Shown one piece after another: positions 1 to 8,581 of a stretch of 64,000 bases of DNA. Under the pieces are notes generated by a model. That model saw only the letters and a program-made list of their open reading frames with translations. It did not search any database and had not been told where the DNA came from. The DNA comes from Paeniglutamicibacter terrestris. GTDB taxonomy: Bacteria; Actinomycetota; Actinomycetes; Actinomycetales; Micrococcaceae. A program made the position numbers and the translations under genes. The stretch lies in contig NZ_JAAWVT010000001.1 in the NCBI RefSeq assembly GCF_012271785.1, forward strand, positions 1,178,001 to 1,242,000, read 5' to 3'. The stretch's first letter is position 1; each line of letters begins with the position of its first letter.

Positions 1-180
1 ATCGGTTGGGTCATCCTTGGGATCGTCCGGATCCCCCAAATCAAATGCTGACAAGTCACGTCCACACATCTCACCATCGATCCAGGGCTTCCCAGGGAAA
101 AACCCTTCCCAGACAGCCTGGCGACGATTCAGCCACATCCAATCATCATCATTGGTCTCATAGCTGACCTGCCAGACCAC
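1..180 (-). CDS. fragment of an unrecognised protein, cut by the window edge
   Basis: The minus strand is open in one frame from position 234 down to base 1. The reading is rich in Trp and Asp (for example NDDDWMWLNRRQAVWEGFF and DPDDPKDDPTD) and looks like real protein, perhaps an interior or C-terminal piece. No ATG is available. A GTG at 180 is the only start near the left part, and it has no ribosome binding site. The upstream part of this frame overlaps the abnormal tail of the recombinase remnant in another frame, so this is probably the broken end of a gene joined to it by a rearrangement. I do not recognise the family. Confidence 0.35.
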   Translation of the reverse strand, partial: MVWQVSYETNDDDWMWLNRRQAVWEGFFPGKPWIDGEMCGRDLSAFDLGDPDDPKDDPTD

Positions 181-478
181 ATACCATGCAACGGCATTTG
201 CTGAGGCTGGGCTGAGGGTAGATGGGGGAATCGATCAGGGAACGGCCGAGTCGGTCGACCCGCCAGACCACCACGGTGTCCCCGGCCTCGGCGTACTCCA
301 GGAGCTTCTTCATCCCTGGCCGCTCGATCGCCGCCCTGCGTCCGGAAGTGACATCGACGAACACGTCCCGCTTTTGCACCCCGTCCTTGACCAACGCATC
401 AAGCTGCAGCTGCGCATCCCGGCTCGAGGTGCTCACCCGCGTGTATCCCAAAAGTCTCACCTCGCCATTTTGGCTCAA
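158..478 (-). pseudogene. truncated serine recombinase (resolvase/invertase N-terminal domain)
   Basis: Residues 1 to about 83 match the catalytic domain of small serine recombinases. GYTRVSTSSRD contains the nucleophile (Ser16), and the domain ends with the conserved VWRVDRLGRS block. After Leu81-Ile82-Asp83 the sequence changes to an unrelated Pro/Cys-rich tail and stops at residue 106. A complete resolvase is about 180 to 200 residues and ends with a helix-turn-helix domain, which is absent here. The catalytic dimer helix and the DNA-binding part are lost, so the product should be inactive. It is best read as the remnant of a transposon or integrated element, broken at about position 228. 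Confidence 0.8.
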
Positions 479-523
479 AACCCCTCGATGCCAACCGTGT
501 AAGACTCTTTACGGCAAGACGAC

Positions 524-599
524 TTTTCGAGACACATGGCGCCCCGCCACCCAGGGTCAGCCGATTTTCGGATTGGGTCTCGTGCCAATGTCTCAAAAA
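524..599. promoter_or_regulatory. res-like inverted repeats upstream of the recombinase remnant
   Basis: TTTTCGAGACACAT at 524-537 and ATGTCTCAAAAA at 588-599 are inverted copies of one motif (TGTCTCxAAAA), with a related GATTTTCGGATTGGGTCTCG segment between them. They lie just upstream of the serine recombinase start at 478, which is where Tn3-type resolvases keep their res subsites. Function is inferred from motif and position only. Confidence 0.35.
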
Positions 600-976
600 G
601 CTTCAGGTTTATAGGACATGGGATGGGCCGTGACCGAAGCGAACGCTTCTGTTTGTCAACGGTTCCTGTTGAACGTCAAATTCGGGCTTTCAAACTGGCG
701 CTGCGTCGCCGATCCGGATGCCTCGTGCCCCTCAAGAACCCCGTCCAGGTCAAGATGCTACACGACGGAAAACTCCCTCGCACAGCATGCATGCAGCGGC
801 CACCGCCAGAACGCCCGCCCCGAGAAAACACGCCCCGAGAAGAAACGATCCGGGTAAAGAGCACAGCCGCGGACCACCCCGGCATCTCTCGGACTATGAA
901 CTAGGATTATTCGAAAACTAGTCCACATGCTTGATAAACCGGATAAGGACTCCTCATTAATTCTTTTTCGAATCCA
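600..976. other. intergenic stretch without a supported gene
   Basis: Short open frames exist on both strands, but none has a ribosome binding site or recognisable protein. A short direct repeat, CGCCCCGAGAA, occurs twice around 820-842. A weak purine stretch near 944 is too far from the next start to be its ribosome binding site. Confidence 0.4.
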
Positions 977-2308
977 ATGCGTAGCATGCAGGGCACGTCG
1001 CGGACCCGGACCCTCTTGGCTCTTGGAATTGTCGGCACCGTACTGTCCCTTGGACTGACCGCTTGCATGCCTTTGTCCCAGCCAACCGCCGTACAGCCCC
1101 CGAACGTAGCGGCACCCCCGGCACCGGCACCTGTTCCCTTGGTGTGGGCCGATGGCACCAGGGTCACCGCCAATGTCCAAGGAATCGAGCATGCCCGGGT
1201 GGCAACAAAAGACGAGGACTTCACCTTAGAATCCGAGACTCGTGGCCTCGTGAACGAGAAAATGGCATTCCTGGTCGAGGCGGTGGACTCCTCCGGAGCC
1301 TTGGTGGGAGTCTATGGACCTCGCCAAACGGTTCAGGAGCAGGAGAAAAACGGATATGTCATCGATCCGGAATCCCAGCGCCTCGGGCGCTACGTTGAGG
1401 GGGCCTTTGAGCCGTTCACCGTCGCGGGAACTTCAAAGAAGGACTATTTGGCGCAAGAAATTTCCGGTATGACGGTGACCGATGCAGGGATAATTTGGGG
1501 CGAAATCTATTCCGAGAATGCCTCGAGCAGGGGATGGAAAATCCTCAGCGTCTCTCCGGGAAGCACCGAGGTCCGGGTGCTGGCGACGCGTTCATGGAAA
1601 AAGGGTCTCAACGATATCTTGGAACACACGATGCTCCGCTCTCCCGTATTGGTCGACGGCAGGGTCTATTGGAACTTCGAACGCTCCAATTCGGACGATG
1701 ACTTCTATGAAAAGAAACTGTTTTCCGTCGACCTTGAAGAACCCGGCACCGTGCGGGACGAATTCGATCCGGCCCTCACCGATGCGAAGCCGCCGACAGG
1801 TCCCCTGTATGTGTGGGAAGACAGGGTACTGGCTGCGGTCGATGTCCCGGACGACAGCGAAGAGGGCTACAGGGATACGATCAGTTCCTACGCGCCGGGA
1901 GGAAAACGGGATGAAATCCTTCGCGTGGCAGAGGACTCCACCGCGGAATATGCCATGTGGTTGTGGGGCTCCGATGAGCGTGGGTTCGCGGTGGAATATG
2001 ACAAAAACCTATACCTCGTTGACCCTCACACCCGCCAAACAGAGATGTTCCAAACTCCCGAAGATGCTGAGATTTCGTGGCTGACCCAATGCGGTCCCCT
2101 GATTTCGTGGACGTACCAGGGTGGATCCGAAAATCTCGCCACCAAACACTACGTGTACAACCGCGGCTCCAAGGACCTGTCGGTGGTGGCAGCTTCGCAG
2201 GGCCAAAACATGGACTATTGCTCCGGAGACTACATGAGTTGGTCCACGGGCGACCCCAAGGACCGCGAAGCCGATTCGGGGGACGTCGTCGTCCGCTGGA
2301 AGAACTAG
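977..2308 (+). CDS. secreted lipoprotein of unknown function, beta-propeller-like
   Basis: The 443-residue product begins with a basic segment and a hydrophobic helix ending in the lipobox LGLTAC, so Cys30 should be lipidated and the protein held on the outer face of the membrane. A Pro-rich linker follows. The rest is soluble, rich in Trp, Asp and Tyr, with repeated short strand-like segments (SWKKG, YVWEDRVLA, AMWLWGSDERG, ISWLTQCG, MSWSTGD), which suggests a propeller of WD/YVTN type. This is inferred from rhythm, not a clear domain match. No strong ribosome binding site precedes either the ATG at 977 or the one at 986, so the start is uncertain by a few codons. It appears to be a single-gene unit. 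Confidence 0.75.
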   Translation: MRSMQGTSRTRTLLALGIVGTVLSLGLTACMPLSQPTAVQPPNVAAPPAPAPVPLVWADGTRVTANVQGIEHARVATKDEDFTLESETRGLVNEKMAFLVEAVDSSGALVGVYGPRQTVQEQEKNGYVIDPESQRLGRYVEGAFEPFTVAGTSKKDYLAQEISGMTVTDAGIIWGEIYSENASSRGWKILSVSPGSTEVRVLATRSWKKGLNDILEHTMLRSPVLVDGRVYWNFERSNSDDDFYEKKLFSVDLEEPGTVRDEFDPALTDAKPPTGPLYVWEDRVLAAVDVPDDSEEGYRDTISSYAPGGKRDEILRVAEDSTAEYAMWLWGSDERGFAVEYDKNLYLVDPHTRQTEMFQTPEDAEISWLTQCGPLISWTYQGGSENLATKHYVYNRGSKDLSVVAASQGQNMDYCSGDYMSWSTGDPKDREADSGDVVVRWKN

Positions 2309-3087
2309 CTTCCCGGCGGGTTGGCGGTGTCGCCCCCTCGGTTATGTTGGGCAGTTTTCCGTGTCGGGGTGGCCTCGATCTCGCAGCCGACGCTTTCGCT
2401 GGAGGCGCGAACGAAAATCTTGTGGATCGTCTACCGCTTTGTTCACGTCCTTCTACGGGTCACGGAGATTCCCTTGAAAGGGTTTTGGGTCTGGGTGCGC
2501 ATAGCACGAGCCAACGGTCGGTGGTTCGAAACAACACACGTGGAATTCTGATACGAGTTTCGGTCGCGTTTGCACCGTCGGCGCTCCCCCTGTTTTGGGA
2601 CAGCGCCCCCGCGATTCCCGCGACATTTATCGCTTTCAAGAATGCGACATTTATCGTCAAAAAACACACATAGTCCGACTTGACTTCCTGACGTCAGATT
2701 GGGGTATACCCAAAAATGACGTTTGTATTTCCCAGGGAAATCACGCGGCAGTATGAGGGATCTGGAGATGTCGCGCCTAACAGCAGACTCAACCTAGATT
2801 CCCTCCCAGGACTAGGCACACAATTGGTAGAGAATACTCTTTGTAGGCCGTTTCCATTTCCGAGGGCAGCTCTGGCAACACCAGTTCGATACTTGTACTG
2901 ATGCACTCGAATCCGGCTTCCATAGTTCGCACCAAGGACTCTTCGCTTGAGCCGGGGAGCGACTTTGCGTGTGGACTGGACCCGGTCGGAGAGATTGGGG
3001 GCCGTGGCTGTCTCGGACCCCGCCTGTAGGATCAAGCAATACCTGACGGCCGGGAACCTTGGTCCCCACATTTTTGGAGTGTTCCCC
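2309..3087. other. 779-base intergenic region
   Basis: No frame here has protein-like composition with a ribosome binding site. Apart from the repeats at 2591-2656, nothing is recognisable. Base composition from about 2500 to 2930 is more AT-rich than the neighbouring genes. The TTG-initiated frame that opens at 2947 only becomes protein-like at the ATG at 3088. Confidence 0.4.
2591..2656. repeat. two direct repeats resembling an IS21-family end (remnant)
   Basis: GCGACATTTATCG occurs twice as an exact 13-base direct repeat (2620-2632 and 2644-2656), 24 bases apart, preceded at 2591 by TGTTTTGGGACAGC. Ends of IS21-type elements begin with TG and carry several such GCGACATTTATCG-like repeats, which bind the IstA transposase. 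No istA or istB frame is present, so this would be an orphan end. The assignment rests on motif memory. Confidence 0.35.
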
Positions 3088-4656
3088 ATGCGAGCTGCCC
3101 TGCGCAACCTGACGGTCGGCATGACCGCAGCGTCCCTTCTCTTGGCCGGCACCCCCGCAGTCACTGCAGCGCCACTGACCAGTGTCGTTGCAGAATCCCC
3201 GTTTGAAATTCCCAGCCCTTACGACGTCGAAGGGAAGATCGAAAGCATTTCATGGCCGGCGTGGACATCCCCCGACCGGATAGACGGATGGATTTACGGC
3301 GGGGACACCGTCACTGCCGTCGCGAACATCCCCGAGGGCGCTACCGCCACCTATGAATGGTTCGAAGGCAAGGACGGCTTCGCGGTAGCCACCGGGGTCA
3401 GAACGCAGACCTACACGACGAAGTTGCCCTACCACGACATCATGTTCAGGGCGCTTCTCACGGCTGTTGATGGGACAACTACCGAGCAGCTTGGCGTCGC
3501 GTGGGTGAACAGACCGACAGCCAAAGCAGGCACCTATGCGTTTGAAAACAAACCCATCGTCGGAGAGCGTCTCTACTGGAAAATTACCCCCACGGCTGGT
3601 CCCCCAGCATGGCCTTTCACCTTCGTCTCATGGATCAACACCGAGACCCAGGAGTCCTTTGCCCATGCACGCAAAGAAAGTGGGGGGCGCTTCTCTGCGC
3701 TGGTGGGGTCTGATTGGGTTGGCAAGACCCTCACCGTGGGAGCCAACAGCTTCGACAACACCACCAACCCTTACTTCAGTCTTGATGGACGTGTGACCGG
3801 CGCAAGTCTCGTGGTCCCGGCGGGCAAGGCACGTCAAGGCAAAATGAATCTGCCATCGACCATTCGCGTGGGTGACAGGGTCAAGGCCTTCGCCGGGCCA
3901 GGCTGGGCCGAGACCTATGTTTCGCCTTCGGTCGCGATGACCTTCGACGGCAGCACCGTTGACAACGAATCGATCGAGCAAGACTTCGTGGCCAAGGACC
4001 TGGGAAAGTCCGTGTCCTTCGTGATGTCGATGTACAACGAAGCAGATCGCCGGTACGAGGTGTTCGTCCGGAAATCATTCACCGTGGGTCTGGGCATCGT
4101 GCCATCATCAACCCTGAAGATCGGTTCGGAAGGGAAAACCGACACACGAACGGCGAAGGTCGGTTCCCGGATCCACGCGAACCTGCACGGTGGAAAAGTC
4201 CTGCCCGGGCAGAAGGTCGCCTACCAGTGGTTGCGTGGCGGCAAGTCCATCACTGGCGCCACCAAACAGGTCTACGTTTTGAACGCAGCGGACTACGGGA
4301 AAACCATCTCTTTCAAGGCCACCACCACCGCGCCTGGCTACACCGCCAAGACCCAGACACCCAAGTCCGGCACCAAGGTCACCGTGGCGACATCAAAGCC
4401 CGGGAAGGTGTCCGTCACCGGCACCAGACGCCCCGGCAAAACCGTAAAAGCCGCGGTCTCCTCGTGGGCTCCGGGATCAAAGCTCAGCTACCAGTGGCTC
4501 CGCAACGGCAAAACGATCAAGGGCGCCACCAAGCGCAGCTACAAGCTGGCCAAGGCCGACGCCTCCAAGAACATGTCCGTGAAGGTCACCGCGAAACGCC
4601 ACGCATACACAACGGTCTCGAAAACCAGCTCCACCGTGAGGATCTCCAAGAAGTAG
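3088..4656 (+). CDS. secreted protein with C-terminal Ig-like repeats
   Basis: The start is taken at the ATG at 3088, because GGAG at 3076-3079 is well placed and the protein then begins with a classic signal peptide ending near AVTAA (residues 1 to about 29). The frame is open further upstream, but that part is not protein-like. The 522-residue product has two similar C-terminal units of about 89 residues, with YQWLRGGKSITGATKQVY at 379 and YQWLRNGKTIKGATKRSY at 468. These YQWLRxGxxIxGAT repeats are Ig-like modules common in secreted and cell-wall proteins of Micrococcaceae. The first 370 residues are unfamiliar but have a similar beta-rich look (ATYEWFEGKDGF at about 86). The Lys-rich end (RISKK) has no sortase motif. 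A role at the cell surface is inferred. Confidence 0.8.
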   Translation: MRAALRNLTVGMTAASLLLAGTPAVTAAPLTSVVAESPFEIPSPYDVEGKIESISWPAWTSPDRIDGWIYGGDTVTAVANIPEGATATYEWFEGKDGFAVATGVRTQTYTTKLPYHDIMFRALLTAVDGTTTEQLGVAWVNRPTAKAGTYAFENKPIVGERLYWKITPTAGPPAWPFTFVSWINTETQESFAHARKESGGRFSALVGSDWVGKTLTVGANSFDNTTNPYFSLDGRVTGASLVVPAGKARQGKMNLPSTIRVGDRVKAFAGPGWAETYVSPSVAMTFDGSTVDNESIEQDFVAKDLGKSVSFVMSMYNEADRRYEVFVRKSFTVGLGIVPSSTLKIGSEGKTDTRTAKVGSRIHANLHGGKVLPGQKVAYQWLRGGKSITGATKQVYVLNAADYGKTISFKATTTAPGYTAKTQTPKSGTKVTVATSKPGKVSVTGTRRPGKTVKAAVSSWAPGSKLSYQWLRNGKTIKGATKRSYKLAKADASKNMSVKVTAKRHAYTTVSKTSSTVRISKK

Positions 4657-5272
4657 CGGATCTGGCAGCACTTCGCCGCCAGAGCTTCATCCAATGCCAA
4701 AGGAGGGACAGCGATTTTCCCTGGCTTCACCACCGAGCATTCCCGTACAGGGTCCTCGGCCCATAAACCTGTACGGGGTCCCCTGGCCGATAGGGGAAAC
4801 TGATTTGAAGCCCAGGTGCCGCTTCAAGAGCGTGCCATGGCGCGCCGTCCCGTCAATGGCTCTCAATCCCCAGCAGTGCGCCGGCTGCGCTGAGACGCGT
4901 TATTGAGAATTTAGGTACCCCGGAAGTTCAGCAATTCCCGACGTTTCGAGCTCGGAAGCCAGAAAACAGCCGTGAGTCTCAGCAAGGGATCCATTTCTGA
5001 GCCTCCGTATCGCGTAAGACCGGTGGACTTTCTAGGTCAGGACATCGTGGCAACGTTTCGTGATCACTTGCTGTCACCCAGTCAGGTGTGTGTTTTCTGC
5101 ATCGTTTACATTGCATCGCAGTCAGGCTTCACGAATTCGTCCGCGATAGAGCTTCCTCCGAATACCTACTATTGCTCTGCGACTAAAAATGACGTCGCTT
5201 AGCCCTCGAACTATCACGGTTAGGAGACACGTCCTAAGATTCGAGGATCTCTCATCCGCCTTAAACTATCGT
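4657..5272. other. 616-base intergenic region
   Basis: No credible gene was seen. The region holds a hairpin at 4742-4777, and near its right end two loosely similar segments (5209-5243 and 5264-5304) that share AACTATC, TAGGAG and an ATTCG end. The second overlaps the 3' end of the DUF998 gene. These look like a decayed duplication. Confidence 0.35.
4742..4777. repeat. 10-bp perfect inverted repeat (possible terminator hairpin)
   Basis: CCCGTACAGG at 4742-4751 pairs exactly with CCTGTACGGG at 4768-4777 around a 16-base loop. It lies about 90 bases after the secreted-protein stop. No T-run follows, so termination is only possible, not shown. Confidence 0.4.
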
Positions 5273-5971
5273 TCACGCAGTAGGAGGAACGTGCTCAGAA
5301 TTCGCCATGCCGACAGGAGGGATCAGCGCGCTCCGCCGGGAAAAGCGCCTTATAGCATTGGACACCACTAGCACCCAGCCGAGAACCCCGAGCAGGCAGA
5401 CGCGCTCGGCCAGCCCCAAAAACGCGGATCCGAGAATGGCGCTCAGGCCCAGCAACACAAGTCCCAGCGCGGTGATGACCGCGAGAGTGAGCGCTGCCCG
5501 GTAGGTGCCCTGGAGTTCTCTCACCGTGCGCATCCAGCCGGTTAATAGCAGGATGCCAGCCAGCGCGGCCAGAAACCCGAGACCCGCCACGAAAAGATGC
5601 ACGGTGCCCGCGGTGGTGACAGCTACCAGCCCGGAACCCGGAACAACGTCGGTCGGGAAAAAGGCCAGAATCGCCGAACATACGCCTCCGACGGCCAGCA
5701 AAAACACCCCGCCGCGCCGCAGTCCGGAAGCGTGACCCACCCGATTGATGGCCGCAATGGCACAGAGCGTGGTCACTCCCCTGCCCAGAAAATTCAGATT
5801 CATGATCCACCCGAAGGGGCCCACCGCCAGATTACTTTCGGCATCGTGGAGCACGCTGTAGTGCGGTGGCAGGAACTGAAGCACCACGTCGATCACGATG
5901 TAGCTAGCGACGCCGGCCATCGCTGCGGTGGCCAACCATCGTCGGGCATTCTTCGGTTTCGGCTGCATCAT
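5273..5971 (-). CDS. DUF998 family membrane protein
   Basis: The protein has 232 residues when started at the first of two adjacent ATG codons (5971). This start is chosen because GGAAAGGTGG sits just upstream and the longer frame is not protein-like. About six hydrophobic helices are visible: WLATAAMAGVASYIVIDVVL; a loop with the family hallmark HYSVLHDAESNLAVGPFGW; then GVTTLCAIAAI, GVFLLAVGGVCSAILAFF, a Thr-rich loop with a helix at GLGFLAALAGILLL, and ALTLAVITALGLVLLGLSAI. DUF998 proteins are integral membrane proteins of unknown function, and some carry oxidoreductase-like extra domains that are absent here. It diverges from the propeller gene at 6132. Confidence 0.75.
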   Translation of the reverse strand: MMQPKPKNARRWLATAAMAGVASYIVIDVVLQFLPPHYSVLHDAESNLAVGPFGWIMNLNFLGRGVTTLCAIAAINRVGHASGLRRGGVFLLAVGGVCSAILAFFPTDVVPGSGLVAVTTAGTVHLFVAGLGFLAALAGILLLTGWMRTVRELQGTYRAALTLAVITALGLVLLGLSAILGSAFLGLAERVCLLGVLGWVLVVSNAIRRFSRRSALIPPVGMANSEHVPPTA

Positions 5972-6131
5972 TAATCCACCTTTCCATACCGGCGTCGCTG
6001 GCGTCGCACCATCCCCACGCAGCCGAGGAAACGACACAGGGGCAGCCAGAGGAGGAGCCACGTACACGGAGGTTTTTCTGGTTCACGGTTAACCCTTGAA
6101 TCCGGGGCGCTGCGGTGCTGGACTACATGTC

Positions 6132-7241
6132 ATGGACAATGACGCACGCACCATTCTCGCCATCGGAACCAAAAAGGGCCTCTGGCTCGCCGAAAGTACC
6201 GACCGTGAAGCGTGGACGCTGACCGGACCCCACTTCGCGAATCTTGAGGTCCCCTCCGTGGCCATCGACACCAGGGAGGGTAGGACCCGCATCCTGGCTG
6301 GGATCAACGACTGGCACTGGGGACCCACCGTCGTCTACAGCGACGACGCGGGAGCCACGTGGTCAGAACCCGAGAGCGGCGCCATCAAGTTCCCGGCGGA
6401 CACGGACACCGCACTGGAACGGATCTGGCATTTGCGCCCCGATACGGAGGAACGACCGGGTGTCGTGTGGGCCGGATGCGAACCGATTTCGGTTTTCAAG
6501 TCCACCGATTCCGGGGAGAACTTCGAGTTGAACCGTGGCCTTTGGGACCACCCCCACCGCAGCGAATGGGGTGCTGGCTTCGGCGGGGCCGCGGTGCACA
6601 GCATCGTTCCCAATGTGGTGGACCAAAACGTTGTCCATGCCGCCATGAGTACCGGGGGCGTGTACCGCAGCACCGACGCGGGAGCTTCGTGGGAGCCGCG
6701 GAACAAGGGCATCCACGTCGACTTCGCCCCTGATCCGTTCCCAGAGTTCGGCCAGTGCGTCCACCACATCACCGCAGATGCACAAAACCCGGACCGGCTT
6801 TATGCGCAAAACCATGGCGGGGTTTACCGCACCGATGACGCCGGGGATCAATGGAATAGCATCGCCGAGGGTCTGCCTGCCGACTTCGGATTCGTGTTGC
6901 TGTCCCATCCACGCACGGGTGGCACCGTGTGGACTATTCCGCTGAAGGCTGCCGAGGAACGCAACCCGGTAGGCGGACGACTTTCGGTCTACCGCTCCAC
7001 GGATGCCGGGGAGAACTGGATTGAACAACATGCTGGGTTGCCGGATGCGGACTGGAACGCGGTGTTGCGCGATGCGGCTGCGGTGGACGAGCACCCCGAA
7101 ACCGTGGGCGTCTACTTCGGTACCCGTGGAGGGGAAGTCTTCGCCAGCAACGACGAGGGCGCGCACTTTGTCACGGTGGCCCAGCGCCTGCCCGATGTGC
7201 TTAGCGTCCGGGCCGCTCAGGCCAACGGTGCGAGAACATGA
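6132..7241 (+). CDS. BNR/sialidase-type beta-propeller protein
   Basis: The 369-residue protein is built of repeated blades with Asp-box motifs: VVYSDDAGATWSEP, VFKSTDSGENFELN, VYRSTDAGASWEPR, VYRTDDAGDQWNSI, VYRSTDAGENWIEQ and VFASNDEGAHFVTV. This is the S-x-D-x-G-x-x-W signature of BNR/VPS10/sialidase propellers. There is no signal peptide, so it should be cytoplasmic. The sialidase catalytic arginine triad is not evident, and I do not claim glycosidase activity. The ATG at 6132 is used because IGTKKGLWL, the typical N-terminus of this family, follows. Upstream codons from a TTG at 6096 look spurious. The gene overlaps the next one by 4 bases (ATGA), so translation should be coupled. Pairing with a MoaD/ThiS-like gene recurs in actinobacteria; the function is unknown to me. 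Confidence 0.8.
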   Translation: MDNDARTILAIGTKKGLWLAESTDREAWTLTGPHFANLEVPSVAIDTREGRTRILAGINDWHWGPTVVYSDDAGATWSEPESGAIKFPADTDTALERIWHLRPDTEERPGVVWAGCEPISVFKSTDSGENFELNRGLWDHPHRSEWGAGFGGAAVHSIVPNVVDQNVVHAAMSTGGVYRSTDAGASWEPRNKGIHVDFAPDPFPEFGQCVHHITADAQNPDRLYAQNHGGVYRTDDAGDQWNSIAEGLPADFGFVLLSHPRTGGTVWTIPLKAAEERNPVGGRLSVYRSTDAGENWIEQHAGLPDADWNAVLRDAAAVDEHPETVGVYFGTRGGEVFASNDEGAHFVTVAQRLPDVLSVRAAQANGART

Positions 7242-7525
7242 CGGAGATTACCGTCGAGGTTCCCTCGGTGTTGGCCTCCACGCTGGGCGGCCAACGAAGC
7301 CTTCAGCTCCCGCTGCCCACCGACGGCACGGTCCGCGGGATCCTGGATGCGCTCGGCGAGCAGTACCCACTCTTTGCCCGCCGAGTGCGTGACGAGCGCG
7401 GTCAGGTGCGCCGCTTCGTGAACGTCTTCATCGGGCAGGAGAACATCCGTTCGTTGCAGGGCCTTGATTCGGTGGTTCCGGCTGGTGAGCAGGTGCTGAT
7501 CATGCAGTCGGTGGCTGGCGGCTAG
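7238..7525 (+). CDS. MoaD/ThiS family ubiquitin-fold protein
   Basis: The 95-residue protein has the length and pattern of MoaD/ThiS sulfur carriers: an N-terminal beta hairpin (ITVEVPSVLA), GTVRGILDALGEQYP as the central helix, FVNVFIGQENIRSLQGLDSVV, then VLIMQSVAGG. The C-terminal Gly-Gly is the residue pair that an E1-like enzyme (MoeB/ThiF) would adenylate. It starts inside the stop of the propeller gene. No molybdopterin or thiamine gene lies nearby, so it is unlikely to be the housekeeping MoaD or ThiS. The ends of this gene and the convergent LacI gene overlap by three bases. Confidence 0.85.
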   Translation: MTEITVEVPSVLASTLGGQRSLQLPLPTDGTVRGILDALGEQYPLFARRVRDERGQVRRFVNVFIGQENIRSLQGLDSVVPAGEQVLIMQSVAGG

Positions 7526-8532
7526 CTGCTGGTTGAGGCGCGCACCACCAACGATGGTGTGCTGATCAGTTGCCGGTGGACGTATTCGCCCTCGGCGGCG
7601 GATTCCTCGAGCAATAGTTCCATGGCCCGTCGACCCAGCTCGGTCGCGTGTTGGCGGATCGAACTCATGGGGACGAGCGCGGATTCCGCAAACGCAATAT
7701 CGTCATAACCAATCAGCGCGATGTCTTGGGGAATACGCAAGCCGGTGTTCATCAGCAACCCCTGCATCAGGCCAAGTCCCAGCATGTCGTTGGCGGCGAA
7801 GATGGCATCGGGTAGATCCTGTGGCCCACGCGCGGCCAATTGACGGCCGATCTCTTGCCCCGCGGGTAGCGTCATTGACCGTGTCGCAAGGATCTCCGGA
7901 TCCGGGAGGCCCACGTTTCGCAGTGCCTGGCGCGCCCCTTCGAGCCGGTCGGCAACCTGCCGAATATGCAGCGGACCACCGACGAAGGCGATGCGTTTTC
8001 TTCCCGAAGACAGCAGGTGTGCGGCCGCCAACCTGCCGCCGGCAACGTCGTCGACGGCTACCGAGGAGAAGGCAGAGTTGCGAGTGTGCCGATCCACTAA
8101 TACCGTGGCGATTCCGCGTGCCCGGAGTCGCTCGAGTCGTGGGGTGATGTCCCCGACCGGCGAGAGCAGAATCCCCCTGACCCGCTGTTCTTCGAAGAGG
8201 TCAAGATAGGTTTCCTCGCGAGCCGAATCCTCACCGCTGTTGCCGACCAAAACGCTGACGCCGGCGGTCGCTGCATGGTCTTCTGCCCCGCGCGCCAACG
8301 CGGCGAAAAACGGGTTGGCCGAATCAAGCACGATGAGCCCCACGCTGCGGCTGAGCCCGGCGCGGAGCTGGCTCGCTGCGGCATTACGCACAAATCCCAA
8401 CTTGGCGATGGCCGCGCTGACTCGTTCATGGGTGGCCGGATTGACCCGCGTCGGGTGGTTAAGCACGTTTGAGACGGTGCCAACCGATACTCCGGCCAGA
8501 TTGGCAACGTCCTTGATACCTACGGAAAACAT
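7522..8532 (-). CDS. LacI family regulator of the adjacent sugar locus
   Basis: Started at the ATG at 8532, this is a 336-residue LacI/GalR protein. Residues 4-23 (IKDVANLAGVSVGTVSNVLN) are the N-terminal helix-turn-helix, followed by the hinge region and a periplasmic-binding-protein-like effector domain (SVGLIVLDSANPFFAALARG, VDRHTRNSAFSSVAVDDVAGG, DAIFAANDMLGLGLMQGL, LIGYDDIAFAESALVPMSSI). AGGA lies 8 bases upstream of this ATG. The frame stays open for 29 more codons, but these encode no conserved residues. It is transcribed away from the ABC transporter operon and shares a 197-base intergenic region containing two TTGAAACG-type palindromes, so it very likely represses the operon in the absence of its sugar. 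Confidence 0.9.
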   Translation of the reverse strand: MFSVGIKDVANLAGVSVGTVSNVLNHPTRVNPATHERVSAAIAKLGFVRNAAASQLRAGLSRSVGLIVLDSANPFFAALARGAEDHAATAGVSVLVGNSGEDSAREETYLDLFEEQRVRGILLSPVGDITPRLERLRARGIATVLVDRHTRNSAFSSVAVDDVAGGRLAAAHLLSSGRKRIAFVGGPLHIRQVADRLEGARQALRNVGLPDPEILATRSMTLPAGQEIGRQLAARGPQDLPDAIFAANDMLGLGLMQGLLMNTGLRIPQDIALIGYDDIAFAESALVPMSSIRQHATELGRRAMELLLEESAAEGEYVHRQLISTPSLVVRASTSS

Positions 8533-8581
8533 GGGCGATCCTGTCCGATAAGGGAGGCTAGCACTCACCATAGCCGCACGA

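Noticed and set aside
2077-2673. 198-codon plus-strand frame overlapping the end of the lipoprotein gene
   Set aside because: It is out of frame with a well-supported gene, low-complexity, and runs into the IS21-like repeats.
6363-7166. 267-codon frame antisense to the propeller gene
   Set aside because: It is a shadow frame; the plus strand carries clear Asp-box repeats throughout.
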